A stretch of DNA of 9,108 bases, taken from NCBI GenBank assembly GCA_024636395.1, contig JAGXHD010000241.1, positions 1-9,108 on the forward strand, in the 5' to 3' direction. The translations under genes and the position numbers were made by a program. The notes beneath the pieces are model-generated. The model saw nothing but the letters and a program-made list of their open reading frames with translations. It searched no databases and was not told the DNA's origin. Source of the DNA: Sulfitobacter sp. GTDB lineage: Bacteria > Pseudomonadota > Alphaproteobacteria > Rhodobacterales > Rhodobacteraceae. Below are positions 1 to 7,094 of this stretch, piece by piece (the stretch's first letter is position 1; every line of letters starts with the position of its first letter).

Positions 1-594
1 CGCCTCTAGAGGGGCGAAATACGCCTCCCAGGCGGCATCGGGCAAGCGGCGCTGGCCGATAACGCGAAAGCCTGCGGCGTCGATCTGCGCGGTGATCCCC
101 GCCTGATCCGTCATGGCAGGCGCATCGCGATCCCACAGCGCTTTGGCGCGCGGGCTCCGTGCATCAGTGAACCAACACGCCTCAGAAAACGCGATTGTGC
201 CCTGCGGCAGCAAGGACTTGCGCCATGCTCGGAGAGCCGCCTCGATCCCCATGAAGTAAACGGCACCCGCGCACCAGATGAGATCATAGGGGTTTGCGAT
301 CACCTTCATATCGGCTTTCAGGACGGTCACGCGGGCATCCTCGCGCCACGCCGCGCGCGCGGCGTCTACGAAGTGCGGTGTTTTGTCGAGGGCGGTCACA
401 TGCCCCTGCGGGGCCAGATCCAGCAGCGCGGCGATATCTCCGCCGGGACCACAGGCCACATCGGCAATGCGCGCGGTAACCGGCACGTCGACCAGGGACG
501 CCGCCCAAGCGACATCGTCCGACACCCCCGGCCCTTCGCGCGGCAAATCACGATGCAGCTGGTAAAAAGCCGTCATTGTGTCGTCAGTATCCAT
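1..594 (-). CDS. class I SAM-dependent methyltransferase (3' end outside window)
   Basis: This is the first 198 codons of a Rossmann-fold methyltransferase; the frame is still open at position 1, so the C-terminus is missing (probably some tens of residues). The SAM-binding motif I is clear at residues 43-58 (IADVACGPGGDIAALL). An acidic strand-2 end follows at D70 (VTALD), a motif II-like ADM at residues 94-96, and the strand-4 segment YDLIWCAGAVYF at 103-114. The later AFSEACWFTDARSP stretch (135-148) resembles a Rhodobacterales methyltransferase family I recall only as unnamed. The substrate cannot be read from sequence. I chose the ATG at 594 because a GAGGG lies about 9 bases upstream and this start overlaps the end of the hydrolase gene by 11 bases; an in-frame ATG at 576 is possible but has a poorer ribosome site. 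It is the last visible gene of the cimA-hydrolase-methyltransferase group and is probably translated by coupling. Confidence 0.88.
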   Translation of the reverse strand, partial: MDTDDTMTAFYQLHRDLPREGPGVSDDVAWAASLVDVPVTARIADVACGPGGDIAALLDLAPQGHVTALDKTPHFVDAARAAWREDARVTVLKADMKVIANPYDLIWCAGAVYFMGIEAALRAWRKSLLPQGTIAFSEACWFTDARSPRAKALWDRDAPAMTDQAGITAQIDAAGFRVIGQRRLPDAAWEAYFAPLEA

Positions 595-1558
595 CCAGAA
601 ATCCCTCGATGATGCCCAGCGTCCTTGGATCGTCTACCAATCCCAGATGGGAGGCGCCGAGGATCATGTCAAACCGTCCGTTGTCCGTCACAGGACCCAT
701 CGTGGGGGCGTACTGCGACGAGATAAATGCCTCGTCCGCGCTGCCCGCCAGCAAAACAAAGGGCGGCAAAGCGGCAACATCCTCAAGATAGGCCCGCCGG
801 GGCGTGAAAGATGCGTTGAGCGTGTAGGAAAAGGCCGTGGTCACCGGTTCATCCAAGGGGTCGTCCCGCACGGCGACCGGCATGCCGAACTGGATAACCG
901 GTAGATGGTTCAGCGCAGTGATCCCTAAGGTGTTCAATATGTCGAGCCCCATGATCCGACGTGAAAACAATTGCGCCCCGCCACCGGAGTTTTCACGCGT
1001 GTTCGGCGCGGTATGGTCGAGAAATGGTGCCAGCAGAACAGCGCCATCCAGCAGGTCGCCATACGTCCCGCCCGCAAAGCGGATCACTAGCCCGCCACCC
1101 CAGCTGTGGCCACCCATGATCACGGCCTGATCGGGCTTCGCGACAGCGGCGATCAAATCGGCCAGATCATCCTCGAGTTGCCCGATGTAGTCGATATCCC
1201 CGCGCCTGCCCGGTGCCGTGCCATGTCCACGCAAGTCGGGGACGATCACATCCGCTTTGCCCCGCAAAGCATTGGCAAGACTATCAAAATACTCACCATC
1301 CAAAGTCGGGCCATGCACCAGAACCAGCAGCGGCACGTCCTCCGCCCCGTTATACTTTCGCACCCGCAGCGGGTAGCCATCGCGCATTGCAACGCTTTGT
1401 AATGGTGTCGCAGCGCCCGCGTCGCGGGCCGGAACATCCGCAAAGACAAGGCCCGCTCCATCGCCCGACGGCGCAGACCGACCACCAAACACCAGCACAG
1501 CCAACACCACAGCCGCGATGCTCAGTGAAACCACCGCAAACTGAAAGAGCCTAACCAC
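584..1558 (-). CDS. membrane-anchored alpha/beta hydrolase (serine hydrolase, lysophospholipase/S33-like)
   Basis: A 324-residue alpha/beta-hydrolase fold protein. Residues 5-24 form a hydrophobic N-terminal segment (LFQFAVVSLSIAAVVLAVLV) that should act as an uncleaved anchor or signal, placing the catalytic domain in the periplasm. Fold landmarks occur in order: oxyanion-type HG at 82-83, VPDLRGHG at 106-113, nucleophile elbow GHSWGG with Ser152, candidate acid Asp275 (LLAGSADEAF) and His304 (GASHLGLVDD). The triad is therefore complete and the enzyme is probably active as an esterase, lipase or peptidase; the substrate is unknown. The start is GTG at 1558, supported by a GGGAG six bases upstream. 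It overlaps the 3' end of cimA by 8 bases and the methyltransferase start by 11 bases, which argues for one mRNA and coupled translation. Confidence 0.9.
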   Translation of the reverse strand: MVRLFQFAVVSLSIAAVVLAVLVFGGRSAPSGDGAGLVFADVPARDAGAATPLQSVAMRDGYPLRVRKYNGAEDVPLLVLVHGPTLDGEYFDSLANALRGKADVIVPDLRGHGTAPGRRGDIDYIGQLEDDLADLIAAVAKPDQAVIMGGHSWGGGLVIRFAGGTYGDLLDGAVLLAPFLDHTAPNTRENSGGGAQLFSRRIMGLDILNTLGITALNHLPVIQFGMPVAVRDDPLDEPVTTAFSYTLNASFTPRRAYLEDVAALPPFVLLAGSADEAFISSQYAPTMGPVTDNGRFDMILGASHLGLVDDPRTLGIIEGFLDGY

Positions 1559-3176
1559 CCTGCTCTCCCAGATCGCGGATCAATTTCCAGCGGATCGCAT
1601 CGAGCAGTGCCTCGAAGGACGCATCTACGATGTTTGCCGACACACCAACCGTGCTCCAGCGCCGGCCCTGCCTGTCCTGGCTGTCGATGATGACGCGCGT
1701 GACGGCCTCGGTGCCGCCTTGGGTGATGCGCACCTTAAAATCCACCAGACGCCAATCCTCCAGCAGCGCCGAATACTGCCCCAGATCCTTGACCAGCGCC
1801 TTGCTGAGCGCGTTGACGGGGCCGCGGTCGTTTCCGGTCTCGTCAAGGCTCTCGGAGACCGAAAGCCGCTTTTCCCCGTCGACCTTTACGACGACCACCG
1901 CCTCAGACAGGCTGATCATCTGGTCGTATTTGTTCTTGCGCCGCTCGACCGTGACACGGTACCGCTTGATCTCGAAGAGCGCGGGCATTTGCCCCAGCAC
2001 CTTGCGCGCCAACAGCTCAAAGCTCGCCTGCGCGGTGTCGTAGCTGTAGCCGATCCCCTCGCGGGCCTTCACCTCATCGAGGATAACGCCCAGCGCCGGA
2101 TCCCCCTTTTCCACCACCAGGCCCGCGCTTGCGAGACGGCGGCGCAGATTGGACTGGCCCGCCTGATTGGACATCGGGATAATCCGCGTGTTGCCGACCA
2201 AGACGGGGTCGATATGCTCATAGGTGCTCGGATCCTTGATGATGGCGCTCGCGTGCAGCCCGGGCTTATGTGCAAACGCCGAAGGCCCGACAAAGCCCGC
2301 CTGCCTCAACGGCACACGGTTCAGCATTTCGTCGAGCATGCGCGACGTGCGGGTAAGCTCGCGCAGCGCGCCATCGCTCACGCCCGTCTCGTACAGGCTG
2401 GCGTAGGGCTCCTTGAGCTTGAGGATCGGGATGATGGCGGTGAGATTTGCGTTGCCGCAACGCTCCCCCAATCCATTCAGCGTACCTTGGATCTGCCGTG
2501 CACCCGCATCTACGGCCGCCAGTGTGCAAGCCACGGCGTTTTCGGTATCATTATGGGTGTGAATGCCGAGACGCGCGCCCTCGATACCCGCGGCAATCAC
2601 TTCGCCCGTGATGCGGCCAACCTCGGCTGGCAACGTGCCTCCATTGGTATCACACAGCACGATCCAGCGGGCACCGGCATCATAGGCGGCGCGGACAGCC
2701 TCCAGTGCATAGGCGGGATTGGCGCGGTAGCCGTCGAAGAAATGCTCTGCATCAAACAGTGCCTCGCGCCCCTGCGCCACGATATGGGCGATGGATCTAG
2801 CGATGTTGTCGGTATTCTCAGCCAGTGTAATACCCAGCGCCGTGGTCACATGAAATTCATGCGCTTTGCCCACCAGACAGACGCTTTCGGTGCCTGCATT
2901 CAACACGGCGGAAAGTACATCGTCGTTTTGCGCCGACATCCCGTTGCGCTTCGTCATTCCGAAGGCGCACAGGCGCGCGCGCGTCTTCGGTGCCGCCTCG
3001 AAGAACGCGCTGTCGGTGGGGTTCGCCCCCGGCCAGCCGCCTTCTATGTAGTCGACGCCCAGCGCATCCAGAGATCTGGTGATGATCTGCTTTTCCTCTG
3101 TGGAAAACTGCACCCCCTGCGTCTGCTGGCCGTCCCGCAGTGTGGTATCATAAATGCACAGGCGGGTTTTGGTCAT
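1551..3176 (-). CDS. cimA: citramalate synthase (pyruvate + acetyl-CoA)
   Basis: A 541-residue member of the isopropylmalate/homocitrate/citramalate synthase family. It condenses pyruvate with acetyl-CoA to (R)-citramalate, the threonine-independent entry to isoleucine. The N-terminal TIM barrel begins with YDTTLRDGQQ (residues 9-18; Asp10 metal ligand, Arg14 catalytic). The rest of the metal site follows as HTHND (His206, His208) and GERCGNANL (Asn242). A linker with HKPGLHASA (303-311) follows, then a C-terminal LeuA-type dimer/allosteric domain from about 405 to 530, which normally confers isoleucine feedback. The opening IYDTTLRDGQQTQGVQFS and the length fit the long citramalate synthase subtype better than LeuA or NifV. 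The ATG at 3176 is close to the first barrel strand, as is usual, although its own ribosome site (GGGGCGGGC) is weak. It lies 106 bases after cysS and overlaps the hydrolase start by 8 bases. LeuA-like activity is the main alternative, and I think it unlikely. Confidence 0.95.
   Translation of the reverse strand: MTKTRLCIYDTTLRDGQQTQGVQFSTEEKQIITRSLDALGVDYIEGGWPGANPTDSAFFEAAPKTRARLCAFGMTKRNGMSAQNDDVLSAVLNAGTESVCLVGKAHEFHVTTALGITLAENTDNIARSIAHIVAQGREALFDAEHFFDGYRANPAYALEAVRAAYDAGARWIVLCDTNGGTLPAEVGRITGEVIAAGIEGARLGIHTHNDTENAVACTLAAVDAGARQIQGTLNGLGERCGNANLTAIIPILKLKEPYASLYETGVSDGALRELTRTSRMLDEMLNRVPLRQAGFVGPSAFAHKPGLHASAIIKDPSTYEHIDPVLVGNTRIIPMSNQAGQSNLRRRLASAGLVVEKGDPALGVILDEVKAREGIGYSYDTAQASFELLARKVLGQMPALFEIKRYRVTVERRKNKYDQMISLSEAVVVVKVDGEKRLSVSESLDETGNDRGPVNALSKALVKDLGQYSALLEDWRLVDFKVRITQGGTEAVTRVIIDSQDRQGRRWSTVGVSANIVDASFEALLDAIRWKLIRDLGEQGG
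1565..1569 (-). promoter_or_regulatory. ribosome binding site that fixes the GTG start of the hydrolase
   Basis: On the minus strand GGGAG sits six bases before the GTG at 1558, inside the last codons of cimA. It explains how the hydrolase can start at a GTG that overlaps the upstream stop codon. Confidence 0.65.
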
Positions 3177-3196
3177 GCGCCCGCCCCAGTCTTCAT
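3173..3196 (-). other. possible seven-codon leader ORF overlapping the cimA start
   Basis: On the minus strand an ATG at 3196 opens a frame reading MKTGAGA. Its TGA stop shares bases with the cimA ATG (an ATGA overlap). A GGAAG lies five bases before this ATG, a better ribosome site than cimA has itself. This could load ribosomes that restart on cimA. The peptide contains no Ile, Leu or Val, so it is not an obvious attenuation peptide. Chance occurrence is quite possible. Confidence 0.25.
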
Positions 3197-3282
3197 CTGG
3201 TCTTCCAAACTCCGGGTAGTATGCGGGGCTGGCCCCTCGCTCCGAAGCTGACCGAACGCACGGACTGGCCGGCTATCGCGCG

Positions 3283-4671
3283 TCATTCCAGTGCCTCCAG
3301 CTTGTCTGCATCGAACTCGGCGGTAGGCGTCAGCACAACGCCGTCCTTGCTCATCTGCACCTGCAAACCGGCCCGTGTCAGCATCGTTTTGATCCGGTCA
3401 ACATGGGTGAAATCCTTGCTTTCCATCGCCGTCACGCGTGCATCGCTCAGAAACGCCTCATAGTCTGTCAGATCGAACGCAGCTTGCGCGACCCAAAGTG
3501 GGATCAATTCGTCCATCAGTCCCAAGATCTGCAAGCCTGCGCGCAAATGCTCCGCCTCACCCGCGCTCGCGAGCTTGTGCAAATGTGCGATCGCTCCGGC
3601 GGTATTGAGGTCGTCCGCCAGCACCGCCAACAGCTGACTGTCCGGCGCGCCGTCTTCCGCCGTGGCCGCAAGGGCATACCATTTGCGCAGTGTGCGCTCT
3701 GCCTCCGCCCGCTTGGTCTGCGTCCAGTCCATCGGCTTGCGGTAATGGGTGCTCAACATCACGAAGCGGATCACCTCCCCCGGCACATCCTGCTCCAGCA
3801 GATCGCGCACTGTGAAAAAGTTGCCGAGGGATTTGGACATCTTCTTGCCCTCGACCTGCAACATCTCGTTATGCAGCCAGACATTGGCGAACTTGTCTCC
3901 GGCGCAGCAGCTCTGCGCGATCTCGTTCTCATGGTGCGGGAACATTAGGTCATTGCCCCCACCGTGAATGTCGAAATGCGGCCCCAGCAGCTCATGCGCC
4001 ATGGCCGAGCACTCGATGTGCCAGCCCGGCCGGCCACGGCCCCAGGGACTGTCCCACCCGGGGGTCTCCGCATCGGACGGCTTCCATAATACGAAATCCA
4101 ACGGATCTTCTTTGTAAGGTGCGACCTCGACACGCGCACCCGCGATCATGTCATCGACCGAGCGGCCCGAAAGCTTGCCATAGTCGGCATATTCGCGCAC
4201 TCGGAACAGCACATGGCCCTGGTTGGCATAGGCAAAGCCACGGGCGATCAATCCCTCGATCATCGCGACCATCTGCGGAACATAGGCCGTCGCGCGGGGC
4301 TCGTGGTTCGGGCGAAGCGCGCCGAGCACGTCCATATCAGCGTGATACCATTCAATCGTCTCATGCGCACGCGAGGCGATCAGCTCTTCCAGCGTGCCCG
4401 TTGCACCCGCCAACTGGCGCTTGAGCGCGGTTTCATTGATCCGGTCATCCACGTCGGTGAAGTTGCGCACATAGGTCACGTGATCCTGCCCGTACACATG
4501 GCGAAGCAATCGGTAGAGCACATCGAACACGATCACGGGCCGCGCATTGCCCAGATGGGCGCGGTCATAAACCGTGGGCCCACAGACATAGATCCGCACG
4601 TTTTTCGGATCAATCGGCGTGAAATCCTCGCGTTTACGGGTCTTGGTGTTGTGCAATCGGATCGTGGTCAT
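3283..4671 (-). CDS. cysS: cysteinyl-tRNA synthetase
   Basis: A cytoplasmic class I aminoacyl-tRNA synthetase that charges tRNA-Cys; 462 residues from the chosen start, normal for the family. The signature runs CGPTVYDRAHLGNAR (30-44), with the HIGH-like HLGN at 39-42. The second ATP motif KMSKS is at 277-281. The zinc ligands are all present: Cys30, Cys221 (GWHIECSAMAHE), His246 and Glu250 (FPHHENE). The C-terminal part (about 320-462) is the helical anticodon-binding region. The frame is open upstream to a GTG at 4713, but I prefer ATG 4671. It gives the usual MTTIRLHNTKTRK opening and has AGGAC eight bases upstream, while the 14 extra residues look unlike the family. It is divergent from the aminotransferase gene and lies upstream of cimA on the same strand with 106 bases between, so read-through is possible. 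Confidence 0.97.
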   Translation of the reverse strand: MTTIRLHNTKTRKREDFTPIDPKNVRIYVCGPTVYDRAHLGNARPVIVFDVLYRLLRHVYGQDHVTYVRNFTDVDDRINETALKRQLAGATGTLEELIASRAHETIEWYHADMDVLGALRPNHEPRATAYVPQMVAMIEGLIARGFAYANQGHVLFRVREYADYGKLSGRSVDDMIAGARVEVAPYKEDPLDFVLWKPSDAETPGWDSPWGRGRPGWHIECSAMAHELLGPHFDIHGGGNDLMFPHHENEIAQSCCAGDKFANVWLHNEMLQVEGKKMSKSLGNFFTVRDLLEQDVPGEVIRFVMLSTHYRKPMDWTQTKRAEAERTLRKWYALAATAEDGAPDSQLLAVLADDLNTAGAIAHLHKLASAGEAEHLRAGLQILGLMDELIPLWVAQAAFDLTDYEAFLSDARVTAMESKDFTHVDRIKTMLTRAGLQVQMSKDGVVLTPTAEFDADKLEALE

Positions 4672-4676
4672 GGCAT

Positions 4677-4708
4677 ATGTCCTATCGGCGCGGAATTGCG
4701 CGGGACAT
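4677..4708 (-). promoter_or_regulatory. possible cysS leader hairpin covering the ribosome site
   Basis: On the minus strand, ATGTCC (4708-4703) and GGACAT (4682-4677) are perfect complements, enclosing a smaller CGCG-CAATTC-CGCG hairpin. The 3' arm contains most of the AGGAC ribosome site (4683-4679) of cysS. A short ORF, MSRAIPRR, begins in the 5' arm at 4708, and its TAG overlaps the AGGAC. The folded form could limit initiation. Only the complementarity is seen; regulation is inferred, and the outer stem is only six base pairs. Confidence 0.3.
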
Positions 4709-4891
4709 GGCACAGTTTCAGAGGGAATAAAACAACGTGATCAAGGCCCGCGAGAGGTATCTCAGCAGGTAATCGTACAAAAGGTGATGATCATTTTCGC
4801 TATCATGCCGTATCCGTAACGCAAGTACGGCTTAACGGTCAAGGCCGATTGACAAACCCCCGTCCCTCTGCGCCCCTCCGCGCATATTTGC

Positions 4892-4896
4892 GGAGG
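4892..4896 (+). promoter_or_regulatory. ribosome binding site of the aminotransferase
   Basis: GGAGG lies seven bases before the ATG at 4904. It is the strongest Shine-Dalgarno match in the window and supports that start. Confidence 0.75.
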
Positions 4897-4903
4897 ACAC
4901 ACA

Positions 4904-6082
4904 ATGCAGGCATCACAGCGGATCAGCAACATTCTGGGCGGCGGCTCTGACGGGTGGGAGGTCTTCCTGCGGGCGCGCCAGATGATCGCATCCGGCACGC
5001 CCGTCACAGAACTCACCATCGGTGAACACGACATCCGTACCGCCGCCCCGATCCTGCAAGAGATGCACCGCTCGGCCATGGCCGGGCATACCGGCTATGC
5101 CGCGATCCCGGGCATTCCTGCCCTGCGCGCGGCGATTGCCGCGCGTGTAACCACGCGCACCGGGATCCAGACCCAGCCAGAAAATGTGATGATTACGCCG
5201 GGCGGCCAATCCGCCCTTTTCGCAGCCCACACCGCCGTCCTCGATCCCGGGGATACCGCCCTCTACATTGATCCCTATTACGCCACCTATCCCGGCACCC
5301 TGCGCGGCGTAAGCGCAAGGCCGGTCGCCATAAAGGCTGATGCTTCCGAGGCGTTCCAACCCCGTGCCAAGGATATTGCCGCATGTGCAGCCGGTGCAAA
5401 ATCGCTGTTGATCAACTCTCCCAACAATCCCACCGGTGTCATCTACAGCCGCGAAACAATGGAAGGCGTCGCGGGTGTGTGTCACGACCACGACCTGTGG
5501 CTCATCTCGGACGAAGTCTATGATACCCAGATCTGGGAGGGCGAGCATATCTCCCCACGCGCGCTCAATGGAATGGCCGAGCGGACGCTTGTCGTGGGGT
5601 CCATGTCGAAAAGCCACGCCATGACCGGATCGCGGATCGGCTGGGTCATAGGGCCCGAGGATATAATCACTCATCTGGTCAACCTTGCAACCCATACCAC
5701 CTACGGCGTGCCCGGTTTCATCCAAGAGGCTGCCTTGTTCGCGCTGGGGCAAGGGACCGAATTCGAGGACCAGATCGCGGCGCCGTTCCGCCGTCGCCGC
5801 GATCTGGCACATAAAATCCTCTCGGCCCAGAATGTCGTAAGGGCCGTGCCAAACGGGGGCGCGATGTACATGATGCTCGAAATCTCGGCCACGGGTCTCA
5901 GTGGGGAGGCCTTTGCTCTTGCGCTGCTGGAAGAAAGCCGGATCGCAGTGATGCCCGGCGAAAGCTTTGGTGCCGCCGCGGCTGGGCATGTACGGGTCGC
6001 GATGACAGTTGAGGATGGCACGTTCGAGATCGCGATGACGACCCTGTGCAGCTTTGCCAAGAGGATTGCCGCTTATGCCTGA
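4904..6082 (+). CDS. PLP-dependent class I/II aminotransferase, AruH-like
   Basis: A cytoplasmic fold-type I aminotransferase of 392 residues, the usual length. Visible features: an Ile-Gly-Glu segment near residue 40 at the substrate entrance; Tyr65 (HTGYAAIPG); GGQSALF at 100-106, which contacts the cofactor phosphate; NSPNNPTG at 171-178 with Asn175; SDEVYD at 202-207 with Asp203 (pyridine nitrogen) and Tyr206; the Schiff-base lysine Lys236 in SMSKSHAMTGSRIGW; and Arg364 (GHVRVAM), which binds the substrate carboxylate. All catalytic residues are present. The stretches HDLWLISDEVYD, GEHISPRALNGMAERT and SKSHAMTGSRIGWVIGP closely resemble Pseudomonas arginine:pyruvate transaminase AruH as I remember it, so conversion of arginine or a related amino acid to its keto acid is a fair guess; an aspartate or broad-specificity enzyme is the alternative. 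The gene stands alone: cysS is divergent and the next gene convergent, so it has its own promoter and a terminator eight bases past the stop. Confidence 0.92.
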   Translation: MQASQRISNILGGGSDGWEVFLRARQMIASGTPVTELTIGEHDIRTAAPILQEMHRSAMAGHTGYAAIPGIPALRAAIAARVTTRTGIQTQPENVMITPGGQSALFAAHTAVLDPGDTALYIDPYYATYPGTLRGVSARPVAIKADASEAFQPRAKDIAACAAGAKSLLINSPNNPTGVIYSRETMEGVAGVCHDHDLWLISDEVYDTQIWEGEHISPRALNGMAERTLVVGSMSKSHAMTGSRIGWVIGPEDIITHLVNLATHTTYGVPGFIQEAALFALGQGTEFEDQIAAPFRRRRDLAHKILSAQNVVRAVPNGGAMYMMLEISATGLSGEAFALALLEESRIAVMPGESFGAAAAGHVRVAMTVEDGTFEIAMTTLCSFAKRIAAYA

Positions 6083-6089
6083 ACGAAAA

Positions 6090-6114
6090 AGGCGCGCCTC
6101 ATCAGGGCGCGCCT
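6090..6114. terminator. bidirectional rho-independent terminator
   Basis: AGGCGCGCC and GGCGCGCCT form a perfect nine-base-pair stem around a seven-base loop (6099-6105). It begins eight bases after the aminotransferase stop and lies 24 bases beyond the barrel gene's stop. Read on the minus strand the stem is followed by five T residues, a good intrinsic terminator for the barrel gene. On the plus strand the tail is the poorer TCTCACTTTA. Confidence 0.85.
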
Positions 6115-6138
6115 CTCACTTTACAAAGTTCTGTCAAC

Positions 6139-6732
6139 TTAGAAGCGGAACGAGCCGCGCAGGTTGAATGTCGTCGCATCTGCGTCGACACCGCTGCCGT
6201 TGATGTCGTCAAAACGGTGCTCGAGCAATTCGCCGCCTACAGTAAAGCGGTCGGTTACTTGGTAGGCTACGCCTACGCCGATGAACTCGCCGTTTTCATC
6301 ACCAAGTGATGTATCGACTTGCGCGATCCCACCTGTTGCATAGATCAGCGTCCGACCCAAATCGTAGCCGCCACGGAGCTTCAGACGTGTTACGCTGTCG
6401 ACTTCCGCAGCGCCTGCACCAAGCTCGATATCTGCTTTGTCATATTCGAGTTCGCCACCCAGAACAAACTGGCCGAAGTCGTAGTCGTAGCCTACGTGCA
6501 GACCATATGTCTTGTCATCGCCACTTACGCCGATGTTGGTGTCGATGTCGCCGTAGCCCAAGTTCAGACCGCCGTATGCGCCTGTCCAATCAGTGCCGAC
6601 AGCGACCGGCTCGAATACCGGTGTTGCAACTGTCTCGACGACAGGATCGGAAAGGTTGCCTGCAATTGCAGTCGTCCCAAGCAAAGACATGGATACTGCC
6701 GCGGCAGAACCGAACTTATATAGCGTTTTCAT
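6139..6732 (-). CDS. small outer membrane beta-barrel protein (porin-family/OmpA-barrel-like)
   Basis: A 197-residue secreted protein. Residues 1-24 form a typical signal peptide (MKTLYKF, then a hydrophobic run ending TTAIA), with cleavage expected before Gly25. A short Pro/Val-rich linker (about 29-46) precedes the barrel, which opens with DWTGAYGGLNLGYGD (48-62). The remainder alternates polar and hydrophobic residues in amphipathic strands rich in Gly and aromatic residues (GLHVGYDYDFGQFVLGGELEYD; RLKLRGGYDLG; LIYATGGIAQVD; FTVGGELLEHRFDD). It ends in Phe with another aromatic two before it (GSFRF), the usual BAM recognition signal. Size suggests an eight-stranded barrel of the OMP_b-brl type; whether it conducts solutes or is structural is unknown. 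The base composition looks less GC-rich than its neighbours, which may reflect high expression. The ATG at 6732 has AGGAG six bases upstream (6739-6743). Single-gene unit with its own promoter and terminator. Confidence 0.9.
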   Translation of the reverse strand: MKTLYKFGSAAAVSMSLLGTTAIAGNLSDPVVETVATPVFEPVAVGTDWTGAYGGLNLGYGDIDTNIGVSGDDKTYGLHVGYDYDFGQFVLGGELEYDKADIELGAGAAEVDSVTRLKLRGGYDLGRTLIYATGGIAQVDTSLGDENGEFIGVGVAYQVTDRFTVGGELLEHRFDDINGSGVDADATTFNLRGSFRF

Positions 6733-6795
6733 ATATATCTCCTAACGGATCTTATTGATTGTCCGAGCAGAGACCCTGCCCGTCACCGACCTAAC

Positions 6796-6847
6796 ACAGC
6801 AATTCCGATATGGTTCCAAGTCAAAACCAAACCTTTTTAAAATTTGG
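6796..6847 (-). promoter_or_regulatory. likely promoter region of the outer membrane protein gene, with an upstream dyad
   Basis: On the minus strand TTGACT (6824-6819) is a good -35 box. Seventeen bases on is TGCTGT (6801-6796), a poor -10. Just upstream of the -35 is a very AT-rich element, CCAAATTTTAAAAAGGTTTGG (6847-6827), whose outer five bases on each side are complementary. It could be an UP-like element or an operator. The leader would be roughly 60 bases. The -35 and AT-rich block are seen; the role is inferred. Confidence 0.4.
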
Positions 6848-7054
6848 CAAAAGCTCGCCCGAATTTCGTTTTTGTGGCAAGTTAGCGCCTACGTTTTCCG
6901 ATTGTGGGGTCTGATCACGCCCTTTTGAACGGGCAAGTCTGGCTGAATTCCACTCTGCCTTGATCATCTGCTTTGGGAGCCCAACGACGGGCGGCGTCAG
7001 ACATGCAGCGGGCTTGCAGCGTCGGGGGCCTTCAACATCCTATCCGACCGCATA

Positions 7055-7092
7055 TCGCAGGTCCGGACCCTGGGGGGCATCCGGACCTGCGA
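7055..7092. repeat. 13-bp perfect inverted repeat, 12-base loop
   Basis: TCGCAGGTCCGGA (7055-7067) and TCCGGACCTGCGA (7080-7092) are exact reverse complements around CCCTGGGGGGCA. No T-run follows on either strand, so it is not a textbook intrinsic terminator. It lies downstream of the EF-hand gene and could be a 3' stabilising hairpin, a rho-dependent end or a REP-like element. Confidence 0.7.
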
Positions 7093-7094
7093 GC

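Larger units (their letters stand above)
4672..4903. promoter_or_regulatory. divergent intergenic region between cysS and the aminotransferase
   Basis: This 232-base stretch must hold promoters for both flanking genes. A consensus-like -35 TTGACA is visible on the plus strand at 4849-4854, but no convincing -10 sits at the usual distance. Two dyads lie in the middle: ATGAT (4787-4791) with ATCAT (4802-4806), and GCCGTA (4807-4812) with TACGGC (4826-4831). They abut one another and could be operator sites. I see no ORF of note here. Confidence 0.4.

Noticed and set aside
1719..3251. A 510-codon plus-strand frame opposite cimA
   Set aside because: It mirrors the cimA reading frame and is kept open by GC-rich codon bias. 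Its translation shows no domain, and cimA on the other strand has all its catalytic motifs.
4672..4713. N-terminal extension of cysS to a GTG at 4713
   Set aside because: The extra 14 residues do not resemble the family N-terminus, and the AGGAC ribosome site fits the ATG at 4671.
4913..5989. A 358-codon minus-strand frame opposite the aminotransferase
   Set aside because: Antisense shadow of a GC-rich gene; no recognisable domain or ribosome site.
6911..6960. tRNA-like stem around GCCC-TTTTGAAC-GGGC
   Set aside because: Only a four-base-pair stem; no T-arm, acceptor pairing or CCA end nearby.
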